This document shows positions 15,238-23,293 of a stretch of DNA of 64,000 nucleotides, piece after piece. This stretch comes from an uncultured Erysipelotrichaceae bacterium. GTDB taxonomy: Bacteria; Bacillota_I; Bacilli_A; RFN20; CAG-826. The notes beneath the pieces were generated by a model. That model saw only the letters and a list, made by a program, of their open reading frames with translations. It was not told where the DNA came from and made no database searches. A program made the position numbers and the translations under genes. Where the stretch lies: the NCBI GenBank assembly GCA_902802355.1, contig CADCLU010000001.1, forward strand, positions 125,490 through 189,489. The letters are read 5' to 3'. How positions within the stretch are numbered: position 1 is the stretch's first letter; each line of letters begins with the position of its first letter.

Positions 15238-16082
15238 TATTTTAAGAAAATGTAGAGGAATCTTGTGAATCCGTTGAGGTCTTTTGCGAACTCATAGGAA
15301 TAATCCTCAAGATACTTTTTCATAAGGTCTTCGAGCCACATTTCGAGGTCTGGGGAGATCTCAAACGCCATGAAGAGGGAACCCTTTTTGACCTTCTTAT
15401 AATCTCTGAAGATCGACTCATAAACTGAGTGCTCTTTATCAAGCCAAAGAGCGCTTGCAGGTTCATAGTCTCTGACCGATGCTTGAGCGTCTTCTTTGTT
15501 AAGGATATATGGAGGGTTGGAAACGATGATGTCGAGGTTGATGTTGTTCTCGATATATGGAGCTAAAGCATCGCCTTCAAGAACCTGAGCCCTGATGTTG
15601 TAGCGTTCGAAATTCTCTTTCGCGACCTCAAGGGCTTTTGGAGAGATGTCGCTAGCGACAAGAAGCCAATTTGAGAAGCTTTGTCTTAATCCAATGGAGA
15701 TACAACCACTGCCAGTTCCGATGTCCGCGCAAACCAAATAGTTACGAGGATCGTAATAGTTGTCTATTCTCTCACTGATTCCAGAGACGAGTTCTTCGGT
15801 CTCGCTCCTTGGGATCAAAACGTTCTCATTGATCTTGATTGGATTTCCAAGGAAATCCGCTTCTCCGAGAATGTATTCGACTGGTTCGCCTTTGATGAGT
15901 TTTTGGACCTGCTCTTTGAAGAGGTCGTAGTTCTTCATTTCCCTCTCTTTGTAGAAGAGGACATCGATCTGCTCATGAAGCCCTTCGTCGTGCATCAAAA
16001 GAATGCGCAAATCCATGGCCATGACGTCATAAGGTTTCGCTAATGCGTAGGCTTCTTTGTAGGCTTCATCAATCGTCGGCAT
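15237..16082 (-). CDS. prmC: Peptide chain release factor N5-glutamine methyltransferase
   Basis: SAM-dependent methyltransferase that modifies the GGQ glutamine of release factors. The 281 aa protein has an N-terminal helical RF-binding domain and a Rossmann domain with DIGTGSGCISIGL (SAM binding), DISPKALEVAKEN and the catalytic NPPY in IIVSNPPYI. PrmC follows prfA with no gap (TAA then ATG), the classic arrangement of enzyme and substrate genes. Confidence 0.95.
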   Translation of the reverse strand: MPTIDEAYKEAYALAKPYDVMAMDLRILLMHDEGLHEQIDVLFYKEREMKNYDLFKEQVQKLIKGEPVEYILGEADFLGNPIKINENVLIPRSETEELVSGISERIDNYYDPRNYLVCADIGTGSGCISIGLRQSFSNWLLVASDISPKALEVAKENFERYNIRAQVLEGDALAPYIENNINLDIIVSNPPYILNKEDAQASVRDYEPASALWLDKEHSVYESIFRDYKKVKKGSLFMAFEISPDLEMWLEDLMKKYLEDYSYEFAKDLNGFTRFLYIFLK

Positions 16083-17108
16083 TTATTTGTTGCTCAGCTC
16101 GCCTTCCATGATGCGGTCTAATTGGTTAACGGTGAAACCTATGCGGTGGTCGGTGACACGGTTCTGTGGATAGTTGTAGGTTCTGATCTTCTCGCTTCTC
16201 TCACCGGTTCCGACTTTGAGTTTTCTTTCAGAAGCGCGGGCGTCGTCCTGCTGGGACTGATAGAAATCGTGAACCTTCGCACGGATCATCCTCATACAGA
16301 TTTCCTTGTTCTGGAGCTGAGCCTTTTCGGTCTGGCAGCTGACAACGATTCCGGTTGGGATGTGGGTGACACGGACAGCGGATTCGGTCTTGTTGACGTT
16401 TTGTCCACCAGCACCCTGAGAACGATAGGTATCGATCTTAAGATCGGTTGGGTTGATTTTGACATCGACCTCTTCTGCTTCTGGCATGACGAGGACGGTC
16501 GCGGTTGAGGTATGGATACGGCCAGAGGCTTCGGTCTTTGGGACTCTCTGAACGCGGTGAGCGCCGCTTTCGAATTTAAGCTTCGAATAAACGTTCTTTC
16601 CTTTGACCATGAAAGAGACGTAGGAATAGCCACCGGCAGAGCCTTCTTCACCGTCGATGTACTGAACTTTCCATCCCTGGTTCTCGGCGTATCTCGTATA
16701 CATTCTTAATAAATCGCCAGCGAAGATGTTTGCTTCATCTCCTCCGACTGCGCCACGGATCTCAACGATGATGTTCTTCTTATCGTTTGGATCGGCTGGA
16801 AGAAGTTTGCCATGGAGATCGACTTCGATTTTCTCCATCTTCTCTAGAAGAGACTTCTTCTCAAGCTTCATCATCTCAGCGAGCTCAGCGTCTCCACTGT
16901 TGATGATATCGTCGGCGTCTTTCAAATCGCTTTCGGCCTTAAGGTATTCCAAATAACCTTCATAGGCTTCTGAAAGCGAGGACCTTTCTTTGGATAATTC
17001 GGTGATGAGGCCAACATTGTTCATGATGGCTGGATCACCAAGGTCACGATCTATTTCTTCACACCTTGTCTTGACGGCTTCAAGGCGTTTTCTCATGCTT
17101 TCTTCCAT
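16083..17108 (-). CDS. prfA: Peptide chain release factor 1
   Basis: Recognises UAA and UAG and triggers peptide release. The 341 aa protein shows the RF1 layout: N-terminal helical domain, codon-recognition domain with the VKGKNVYSKLKFESGAHRVQRVP region and the GGQ motif in QGAGGQNVNKT near residue 230. ATG at 17108 has GTGAGG 6 nt upstream. First gene of prfA-prmC-ywlC-rpiB and divergent from dnaX. The promoter is an extended -10 at 17130-17135. Confidence 0.95.
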   Translation of the reverse strand: MEESMRKRLEAVKTRCEEIDRDLGDPAIMNNVGLITELSKERSSLSEAYEGYLEYLKAESDLKDADDIINSGDAELAEMMKLEKKSLLEKMEKIEVDLHGKLLPADPNDKKNIIVEIRGAVGGDEANIFAGDLLRMYTRYAENQGWKVQYIDGEEGSAGGYSYVSFMVKGKNVYSKLKFESGAHRVQRVPKTEASGRIHTSTATVLVMPEAEEVDVKINPTDLKIDTYRSQGAGGQNVNKTESAVRVTHIPTGIVVSCQTEKAQLQNKEICMRMIRAKVHDFYQSQQDDARASERKLKVGTGERSEKIRTYNYPQNRVTDHRIGFTVNQLDRIMEGELSNK

Positions 17109-17129
17109 AACAACCTCACGTGCCTCGTG

Positions 17130-17138
17130 ATTATACCA
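17130..17138 (-). promoter_or_regulatory. Extended -10 promoter of prfA
   Basis: Minus-strand TGG-TATAAT (17130-17138) is an extended -10 element with only a weak -35 (TTCTAG, 17-bp spacer). The leader is short and carries a GAGG ribosome site. Confidence 0.55.
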
Positions 17139-17174
17139 TAGGGATAATGTCTCTAGAAGTCGTAAAAGTCTTCA

Positions 17175-17190
17175 TTCTCACTAGTGAGAA
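17175..17190. promoter_or_regulatory. Perfect 16-bp palindrome between prfA and dnaX
   Basis: TTCTCACTAGTGAGAA is a perfect palindrome in the divergent intergenic region and covers the -35 position of the dnaX promoter. A repressor operator for dnaX, or both genes, is the simplest reading; there is no T tract for a terminator. Confidence 0.45.
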
Positions 17191-17204
17191 AAGGCTAGTT
17201 AGAG

Positions 17205-17210
17205 TATAAT
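17205..17210 (+). promoter_or_regulatory. -10 box of the dnaX operon
   Basis: Perfect TATAAT; the start codon follows after 18 nt (CAAAAACGGAATCCAAAT) with no Shine-Dalgarno sequence, so the leader is about 11 nt. Confidence 0.6.
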
Positions 17211-17228
17211 CAAAAACGGAATCCAAAT

Positions 17229-19064
17229 ATGTCATATAAAGCTTTATATCTCACTTACCGCCCTCAGACTTTCGAAGAGGTCGCTGGCCAGAAACCGATT
17301 GTGCGCACGCTCAAGAACGCCCTCGCGACCGGAAAGATGGCCCACGCTTATCTTTTCGCCGGTCCTCGTGGAACTGGCAAAACCTCCATGGCGAGGCTTT
17401 TCGCCAAAGCCCTCAACTGCGAAGAAGGCCTTGGCCATCAGTGCAACCATTGCCAGAACTGTCAGGAAGTCGCTAACGGCAATCACCCAGACGTCATTGA
17501 GATCGACGCCGCTTCCAATAATGGCGTTGACCAAGTCCGTGATCTCATTGAAAAGGTGAGATACGCCCCAATCAAAGGAAACTACAAAGTCTATATCATC
17601 GACGAAGTCCATATGATGACGACCGGCGCTTTCAACGCCCTCCTCAAAACCATTGAGGAACCACCGGAGAACGTCATCTTCATTCTTTGCACCACCGAAC
17701 CATTCAAAGTCATTCCAACGATCCTTTCCCGTTGTCAGAGATTCGATTTCTCTAAGCTATCCTATGAGGAAATGAGCGAGAAATTACACGAAATCCTCGA
17801 CAAAGAAGGCACGAAATACACCGAAGGCGGCCTCAAGACCATCATCGATTTGGCCGATGGCGGTATGCGTGACGCCCTTTCGATCCTTGACCAGGTCTTA
17901 GCCTTCAGCAACAACGTTTTGCATGAGGAAGATGTCCTTGCCATGTATGGCTTAGCGAGCATCGACGAGAAGGTCGAGCTCCTCCTTGCCATCAAGGAAG
18001 GAAACGTCTCCGAGGTCGTTAAGAAGAGCGAAGCCTATCTCGCTGGAGGAATCGATATCCGTCGACTCGTCCTCGAGCTCATCTCCCTTCTCAAAGACCT
18101 TCTCATTTATGAGAAAACGAATGACCTCAATCTCATGGAGAAACTCGACAAGGAGAACGCCGATTTCTTGGCGAAGAATCTCTCCCCTGCCGACTGCAAC
18201 AGCATGATCTCCTCCCTCATCGAGGCACAGAACAACTTCAAAAACGTTTCCGATATCCGTTCACTCTTCGAACTCACCCTCTTGAGAATGGCCTCTGCCG
18301 ATAGCCCAGCTCCAGCACCGAAAGCAGTTAAGAAACCAACTCCTGCTCCAGCGCCAAAGGCGGAAGAGCCGAAAGCCGTCGAATCAGAGCCAGAACCAGA
18401 ACCGGAGCCAGCTCCAGCTGAACCTGTCGTTGAAGAATCGTCTCCGTTATTTGATTTCATCAATGAGAACAAATACAGCCCAGCCCCAAAGAAAACCGCT
18501 GAAGTCCCAGATTGGCTTGTGAGCAAAGAGGAGCCAGAAGAGCCTGCCCCTGCTCCAGCGCCAAAGGCGGAAGAACCAGCCAAAGAAGACAAAATCATCC
18601 GTTCGACCTCAATCGACACATCAAAGATTACCCACTACGAGATCAGCACTTCTGGAACAAACTTCGCTCTTACCGATGAACAGATTTTCCAAATCTCCGT
18701 CCTTGCCGATAAGCAAGAGAGATTGTCCTTGAAGGACAAATGGGCGCTCCTAGAAGAACTTAAGATGGATCCGAAGTTCGGAAAAGTCGCAAGCCTCTTG
18801 TCCAATGCGACTCCTTTCTGTCTTTGCAAGGACGCCTTGATTCTCGCCTATCAGCACAAGAACCAAGCGGAGAAAGCCAACCTCGTCAACAACCAAGCCG
18901 CCCTGTCCGATTTGGTTGAAGCTATGCTTGGACGTAGGGTGTTCGTTTATGCCCTTGATCCAGACCGCCGCCTTGCCGTCCGCACCTACTACTATGAGAA
19001 GGTCCAGATGGGGCAAATCCCAAACAAGAAAGACATTGTCTTGAATTTACCAGTTATTAAATAA
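17229..19064 (+). CDS. dnaX: DNA polymerase III subunits gamma/tau
   Basis: AAA+ clamp-loader ATPase. The Walker A is GPRGTGKT (residues 45-52), followed by a zinc module with CNHCQNC, Walker B with DEVH, and the SRC arginine finger in ILSRCQRF. Domain III ends near residue 355. A low-complexity Pro/Ala/Glu/Lys linker with repeated PAPAPKAEEP units and an EPEPEPEP run spans about 355-460, and a C-terminal domain that should bind the polymerase alpha subunit completes the 611 aa protein. I looked for an A-rich slippery heptamer for a gamma form and saw none. First gene of a seven-gene plus-strand operon in classical Bacillota order. Confidence 0.96.
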   Translation: MSYKALYLTYRPQTFEEVAGQKPIVRTLKNALATGKMAHAYLFAGPRGTGKTSMARLFAKALNCEEGLGHQCNHCQNCQEVANGNHPDVIEIDAASNNGVDQVRDLIEKVRYAPIKGNYKVYIIDEVHMMTTGAFNALLKTIEEPPENVIFILCTTEPFKVIPTILSRCQRFDFSKLSYEEMSEKLHEILDKEGTKYTEGGLKTIIDLADGGMRDALSILDQVLAFSNNVLHEEDVLAMYGLASIDEKVELLLAIKEGNVSEVVKKSEAYLAGGIDIRRLVLELISLLKDLLIYEKTNDLNLMEKLDKENADFLAKNLSPADCNSMISSLIEAQNNFKNVSDIRSLFELTLLRMASADSPAPAPKAVKKPTPAPAPKAEEPKAVESEPEPEPEPAPAEPVVEESSPLFDFINENKYSPAPKKTAEVPDWLVSKEEPEEPAPAPAPKAEEPAKEDKIIRSTSIDTSKITHYEISTSGTNFALTDEQIFQISVLADKQERLSLKDKWALLEELKMDPKFGKVASLLSNATPFCLCKDALILAYQHKNQAEKANLVNNQAALSDLVEAMLGRRVFVYALDPDRRLAVRTYYYEKVQMGQIPNKKDIVLNLPVIK

Positions 19065-19079
19065 AGGAGAGGTAAAGAT

Positions 19080-19385
19080 ATGAACCCAATGCAGCAAATG
19101 TTAGCTAATGCTAAAAGAATGGAACGCGAGCTTAAGAAAGCCCACGAAGAATTAGCCACCAAAGAATTCGTCGTCAAGAAAGCCGGCATCATCGAAGTCA
19201 CCATCATGGGCGACAAGAAGGTCAAATCCATCAAGATCGACAAAGATGCCTTATCCGCCGACAACGAAGAAATGGTCGAAGAGACCCTCGCCATGGCCAT
19301 CAACGAAGCCTACGACAAAGTCCAGGCCGAAGCTGACGCCATCGAAGAGAGAGTCACCGGACAAAGAGGAGTGCTCGGATTCTAA
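19080..19385 (+). CDS. ybaB: YbaB/EbfC family nucleoid-associated protein
   Basis: Small DNA-binding protein (101 aa) that dimerises like tweezers. The start MNPMQQMLANAKRMERELKKAHEEL and the GIIEVTIMGDKKVKSIKID core are typical. It has a strong AAAGGAGAGG site and sits between dnaX and recR, its conserved position in most bacteria. Its stop overlaps the recR start (TAATG). Confidence 0.93.
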   Translation: MNPMQQMLANAKRMERELKKAHEELATKEFVVKKAGIIEVTIMGDKKVKSIKIDKDALSADNEEMVEETLAMAINEAYDKVQAEADAIEERVTGQRGVLGF

Positions 19386-19981
19386 TGAAAGAACTCCGCT
19401 CTTTGACAGAACTCATTGAATCATTCAGCAAGCTTCCCGGCATCGGCGTCAAAAGCGCTGAACGTATGGCATATGCCGTGCTTCGCATGAAGCAAGAAGA
19501 CCGGGATGATTTTGTTAAGGCCATCAAAGACGTTTCCTCAAACATCCATCCATGCCCAATCTGTGGGCTATATACCGAGGATGAAAAATGTGAAATCTGT
19601 GCAAATCCTGCGCGAAATCACAAAACCATCTGCGTCGTAAGCGATACGAAAGACGCTTTGGCGATTGAGAAGATGAATTCCTTTGACGGTGTTTTCCACG
19701 TCCTTGGAGGAGTCGTTTCCCCAAGCCGCGGAATCGGACCTGACGACCTTAACATCAAAGAGTTGCTTGCCAGAGTCAAAGAAAGCGAAGCCACCGAAGT
19801 CATTATCGCCACCAACCCAACCATCGATGGGGAGACCACCGCTTTATTCATCGCTAAAGTCCTTGATGGCGTGGTCCCTAACGTCACGAGATTAGGTTAT
19901 GGATTACCAATGGGGTCATCCCTTGATTATGCGGACGCACTCACACTCTCGAAAGCGTTCGAAGGAAGGAAGAAGATCTAA
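19385..19981 (+). CDS. recR: Recombination mediator protein RecR
   Basis: Forms a ring with RecO/RecF partners to load RecA at gaps. The 198 aa protein contains the helix-hairpin-helix [15 protein letters not shown], a four-Cys zinc finger [16 protein letters not shown], and a Toprim domain ([14 protein letters not shown] to [20 protein letters not shown]). Normal family length. Coupled to ybaB upstream by TAATG; tmk starts one base after its stop. Confidence 0.96.
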   Translation: MKELRSLTELIESFSKLPGIGVKSAERMAYAVLRMKQEDRDDFVKAIKDVSSNIHPCPICGLYTEDEKCEICANPARNHKTICVVSDTKDALAIEKMNSFDGVFHVLGGVVSPSRGIGPDDLNIKELLARVKESEATEVIIATNPTIDGETTALFIAKVLDGVVPNVTRLGYGLPMGSSLDYADALTLSKAFEGRKKI

Positions 19982-19982
19982 T

Positions 19983-20603
19983 ATGTTCATCACATTTGAA
20001 GGCGGAGAAGGCGCTGGCAAAAGCACAGCCATTAAAAGAATCGTCGAGAAACTCACTTCCGAAGGATATAAGATTGTTTTAACAAGAGAGCCAGGCGGAA
20101 CCCCAATCGCCGAAGAGATCAGAAACGTCATCCTCAACAAGAAGAACACCGCGATGGATCCTCGCACCGAGGCTCTTTTATATGCGGCAAGCCGTCGTCA
20201 GCATCTTGTTGAGAAAGTTATTCCTGCCCTCAAAGAGGGCAAACTTGTCCTTTGTGACCGTTTCCTTGATTCTTCCCTCGCCTACCAGGGCGGAGCTCGC
20301 GGAATCGGAATCGATACCGTCTACAACATGAACCTTTTCGCTACCGAAGGAATGCTTCCTGACTTAACGATCCTCTTTGATATCAAACCAGAAGAGGGTT
20401 TAGCGAGAATCGCTGCGAACTCTCAGAGAGAGGTCAACCGTCTCGATGTTGAGAAGCTCACCTTCCACAACAAAGTCCGCGATTCGTTCCATGAACTTGC
20501 TAAAAAGTTCCCAGAGAGATTCGTGATCGTTGATGCGTCCAAGACCCCAGATGAGGTCTTCGCGGATGCCTACAAAGCTATCGAAGATAGATTAAAGAAA
20601 TGA
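19983..20603 (+). CDS. tmk: Thymidylate kinase
   Basis: Phosphorylates dTMP to dTDP. The P-loop is GGEGAGKST near residue 6, the DR motif is in [14 protein letters not shown] and the substrate lid lies around the [14 protein letters not shown] segment. I start it at the ATG at 19983 (MFITFEGG), directly after the recR stop; the frame is open further upstream inside recR but the family never extends there. 206 aa, the usual length. Followed by holB with an ATGA overlap, as in Bacillus. Confidence 0.95.
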   Translation: MFITFEGGEGAGKSTAIKRIVEKLTSEGYKIVLTREPGGTPIAEEIRNVILNKKNTAMDPRTEALLYAASRRQHLVEKVIPALKEGKLVLCDRFLDSSLAYQGGARGIGIDTVYNMNLFATEGMLPDLTILFDIKPEEGLARIAANSQREVNRLDVEKLTFHNKVRDSFHELAKKFPERFVIVDASKTPDEVFADAYKAIEDRLKK

Positions 20604-21580
20604 AATTAGGCGAATACCTTAAGAAGAAGCAACCGCTCGTCTATAGAACTTTTGCGAACGCCATCGAGAACAAGCGTTTGGCGCATGCGTATCTGTTATG
20701 CGGAGAGTCTGGAACTCCTCTTTTGGAAACCGCTAAATTCATGGCCAAGAGCCTTATCTGCGACCACCCAGATCCGCTTGCCTGCGAAGAGTGCAGGAGC
20801 TGCGGACGCTTAGAACATGGAACCTACATGGACTTCCATATCCTTGGCGCGGATGAGGACGGAATCAAGAAAGAAGAAGTCGAAAACGTCGTCGAAGATT
20901 TCTCAAAAACCCCTACAGAAACCAAGGGAATCATGATTTATATCATCCATCTCGTGGAATCCATGAGCGTGGAAGCGATCAACTCCTTGCTTAAGTTTTT
21001 GGAAGAGCCTCCGACCCATACGTTCGCAATTCTTACCACTGAGAACGAAGCCAAAGTTCTCCCAACCATCATCTCCCGTTGCCAGTGCATGAGAATGCTT
21101 CTCTCCCCTAGAGAGGAAGTCATCGAGGAGTCGGTTAACGAAGGCGTTTCTCTTGAGGACGCTGAGCTCATTTCCTATTTCTCAAACAGTGCTCCTCTCG
21201 TCTTAGAAGAATCCAAGACCTCTGAATACAAGAACGCGAAAGAATCGTTCCTCCTAGCTTTGGAAGCCTTATCCAAAACAAGAAGCGAAGCTTGCTATAT
21301 GTTTGAGAAGAGCATCATCCCTGATCTCGATAAGAAGAAGGGCCGCTACTTCTTGGATATGCTTTCTTTGGCGTTTAAGGACCTTCTTGCCCTCAAACAA
21401 AACCAAACGCCTTTGCTTTCTTCTTATGTTAAACTTATTGAGCCTCTTAAGAAGTGGAAACACCCAGAGGAAAGCCTCTTAGAGATCATGAAGGTCAGGA
21501 ACCATCTCGATCTCAATATAAACACCGCTCTGCTCCTAGAGCACCTCATCAACTACATCACCAAGGAATTCATACTATGA
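20600..21580 (+). CDS. holB: DNA polymerase III delta' subunit
   Basis: Structural clamp-loader subunit related to DnaX. The 326 aa protein has the [13 protein letters not shown] start of the AAA+ domain with a degenerate P-loop, a zinc-binding [23 protein letters not shown] and the SRCQCM sensor region. It lacks a functional Walker A as expected for delta'. Located tmk-holB-ricT, overlapping both neighbours by 4 bp. Confidence 0.92.
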   Translation: MKLGEYLKKKQPLVYRTFANAIENKRLAHAYLLCGESGTPLLETAKFMAKSLICDHPDPLACEECRSCGRLEHGTYMDFHILGADEDGIKKEEVENVVEDFSKTPTETKGIMIYIIHLVESMSVEAINSLLKFLEEPPTHTFAILTTENEAKVLPTIISRCQCMRMLLSPREEVIEESVNEGVSLEDAELISYFSNSAPLVLEESKTSEYKNAKESFLLALEALSKTRSEACYMFEKSIIPDLDKKKGRYFLDMLSLAFKDLLALKQNQTPLLSSYVKLIEPLKKWKHPEESLLEIMKVRNHLDLNINTALLLEHLINYITKEFIL

Positions 21581-22452
21581 ATAAAGACGAAATCATGAGC
21601 ACATATAAATACTTCATCGGAGTCACTTTTGATGGCGCCAGCAAGGCCTATTATTTCGGCACCGATGACGATACCCTCGCCGTAGGCGATAAAGTCGTCG
21701 TCGAAACCGTTTCCGGCTTAGAGCTCGGAGAGGTTAGTGTCGCTTTGAAACCAACAAGCGCCTACAAATCAAACCTTGAGCTCAAACCAATCATCCGTAG
21801 ACCAACCAGCCTTGATCTCGAAGATTACGAGATGAGCAAAAAAGAAGCGGAAATCGCTCTCAAAATCACCCAGAAAGAAGTCACAAGACTCGATCTTCCG
21901 ATGAGACTTCTCTCCGCTCAGTACACTCTCGACGGAGCAAAAGTCACCATCACCTACACCGCGGACAACCGCGTCGATTTCCGTGAGCTTCTCCATGTCC
22001 TTGCCCCGCAGCTTAAATGCCGTATCGAGCTTCATCAGCTTGCTCCACGCGACAAAGCCAAGATGGTTGGTGGTATCGGAACCTGCGGACTTCCTCTTTG
22101 CTGCTCCACCTTCCTTAACCAGTTCGATGGCATTGCCATCTCGAAAGCCAAGAACCAGATGCTTACCCTTAACATCCCTAAGCTCTCTGGACAGTGCGGC
22201 AAACTCATCTGCTGCCTTAACTATGAAGACGATTTATACACTGAGGCAAGAAAGAACTTCCCGCGCCCAGGAACGCCTGTGAAATATAACGGAAACGACT
22301 ATGTCGTTGATTCCTTCAATATCCTTTCCCAGACCATCAAACTCAAAACCGAGCTTGATGTCGCTTACTTGACCCTCGAAGAATATAACGAACTGATGAA
22401 TCGTTCGCATCAAGGAAAGCCAAACCGTCGAAATGATAAACCGCGAGCTTAA
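21577..22452 (+). CDS. ricT: RicT/YaaT-type PSP1 domain protein
   Basis: In Bacillus YaaT/RicT works with RlbA/YmcA and YlbF (RicA, RicF) in the Fe-S complex that assists RNase Y in mRNA maturation. The 291 aa protein has the PSP1 domain and the conserved cysteines in GTCGLPLCCSTFL and SGQCGKLICCLNYE that bind the clusters. I choose ATG 21577, which overlaps the holB stop (ATGA); an upstream open stretch inside holB is not family sequence. RicA and RicF are not in the window. Confidence 0.9.
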   Translation: MNKDEIMSTYKYFIGVTFDGASKAYYFGTDDDTLAVGDKVVVETVSGLELGEVSVALKPTSAYKSNLELKPIIRRPTSLDLEDYEMSKKEAEIALKITQKEVTRLDLPMRLLSAQYTLDGAKVTITYTADNRVDFRELLHVLAPQLKCRIELHQLAPRDKAKMVGGIGTCGLPLCCSTFLNQFDGIAISKAKNQMLTLNIPKLSGQCGKLICCLNYEDDLYTEARKNFPRPGTPVKYNGNDYVVDSFNILSQTIKLKTELDVAYLTLEEYNELMNRSHQGKPNRRNDKPRA

Positions 22453-23293
22453 TTTCTTCGGCAACAGTCCCCTTCTATACTTGATTGCCACTCCAATAGG
22501 AAACCTCGGAGAGATGACTCCTAGGGCTTTGGAAGTGCTCAAAGAGATCGACTATGTCGCTTGCGAAGACACTCGCAACAGCCGCTCCCTTTTGAAGAAA
22601 TTCGGCTTAGATAAGCAGTTCATCTCCTGCCACGAGCATAACGAAGAAGAAGCCTCGCAAAAGATCATCTCCCTTCTAAAAGAAGGAAAGAAGATCGCCT
22701 ATATGTCAGATGCCGGTTATCCAACCGTCAGCGACCCAGGCGAAAGGCTCACGAAACGCTGCATCGAAGCAGGCATCAAAGTCTCTGTCGTCAATGGCCC
22801 TAGCGCAGCTATCTGCGGCCTTGTCGGTTCTGGTTTAGAAGCGGACCACTTCTACTTCTATGGTTTCCTTCCAAGCAAACCATCCGCAAGAAAGAAAGAA
22901 CTCGAATCCCTCAAGAACAGAGAAGACACAATCGTCTTCTACGAAGCCCCTCACCGCATCGGAGCGACTTTGAAAGATATGTCCTCCATCCTTGGCGAAG
23001 GTCGTAAAGCGGTCATCGCAAGAGAATTAACCAAGCAACACGAAGAGTACATCAGAGGCACTCTCGGAGAGATGGCGGAGCTTGATGAATCCACCCTCAT
23101 CGGAGAGATGGTTATCATCGTCGAAAAGCAAAAATCCGTTGCAAAAACCTTCTCAAATGATGAAATTGCAGAGATTTTGAAGGAAAAGCTCAAATCCCTT
23201 TCCTCGAAGGAAGCCATCAAAGAGACGGCAAAAGAAAACGACATCCCGAAGAATGTCGTTTACGATATCTACCTTAAGAACTTCAAAGATTAA
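22433..23293 (+). CDS. rsmI: 16S rRNA (cytidine1402-2'-O)-methyltransferase
   Basis: SAM-dependent enzyme of the tetrapyrrole methylase fold, 286 aa. LYLIATPIGNLGEMTPRALEVLKEID opens the fold, followed by CEDTRNSRSLLKKFG, the SAM-loop SDAGYPTVSDPGERL, FYGFLPSKPSARKKEL and FYEAPHRIGATL, all diagnostic of RsmI. It overlaps ricT by 20 bp and is the last gene of the operon. Its stop TAA shares TTAA with the stop of the converging YfhO gene, so there is no intergenic terminator. Confidence 0.95.
   Translation: MINRELNFFGNSPLLYLIATPIGNLGEMTPRALEVLKEIDYVACEDTRNSRSLLKKFGLDKQFISCHEHNEEEASQKIISLLKEGKKIAYMSDAGYPTVSDPGERLTKRCIEAGIKVSVVNGPSAAICGLVGSGLEADHFYFYGFLPSKPSARKKELESLKNREDTIVFYEAPHRIGATLKDMSSILGEGRKAVIARELTKQHEEYIRGTLGEMAELDESTLIGEMVIIVEKQKSVAKTFSNDEIAEILKEKLKSLSSKEAIKETAKENDIPKNVVYDIYLKNFKD

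Noticed and set aside
17229..19064. Programmed frameshift in dnaX for a gamma form
   Set aside because: No A-rich slippery heptamer with a downstream hairpin is visible near the domain III boundary.
19899..19982. N-terminal extension of thymidylate kinase inside recR
   Set aside because: The extension is not family sequence; MFITFEGG at 19983 matches the usual beginning of Tmk.
21454..21576. 41-residue N-terminal extension of RicT inside holB
   Set aside because: Its composition is that of an out-of-frame shadow of holB; the ATG at 21577 overlaps the holB stop as expected.
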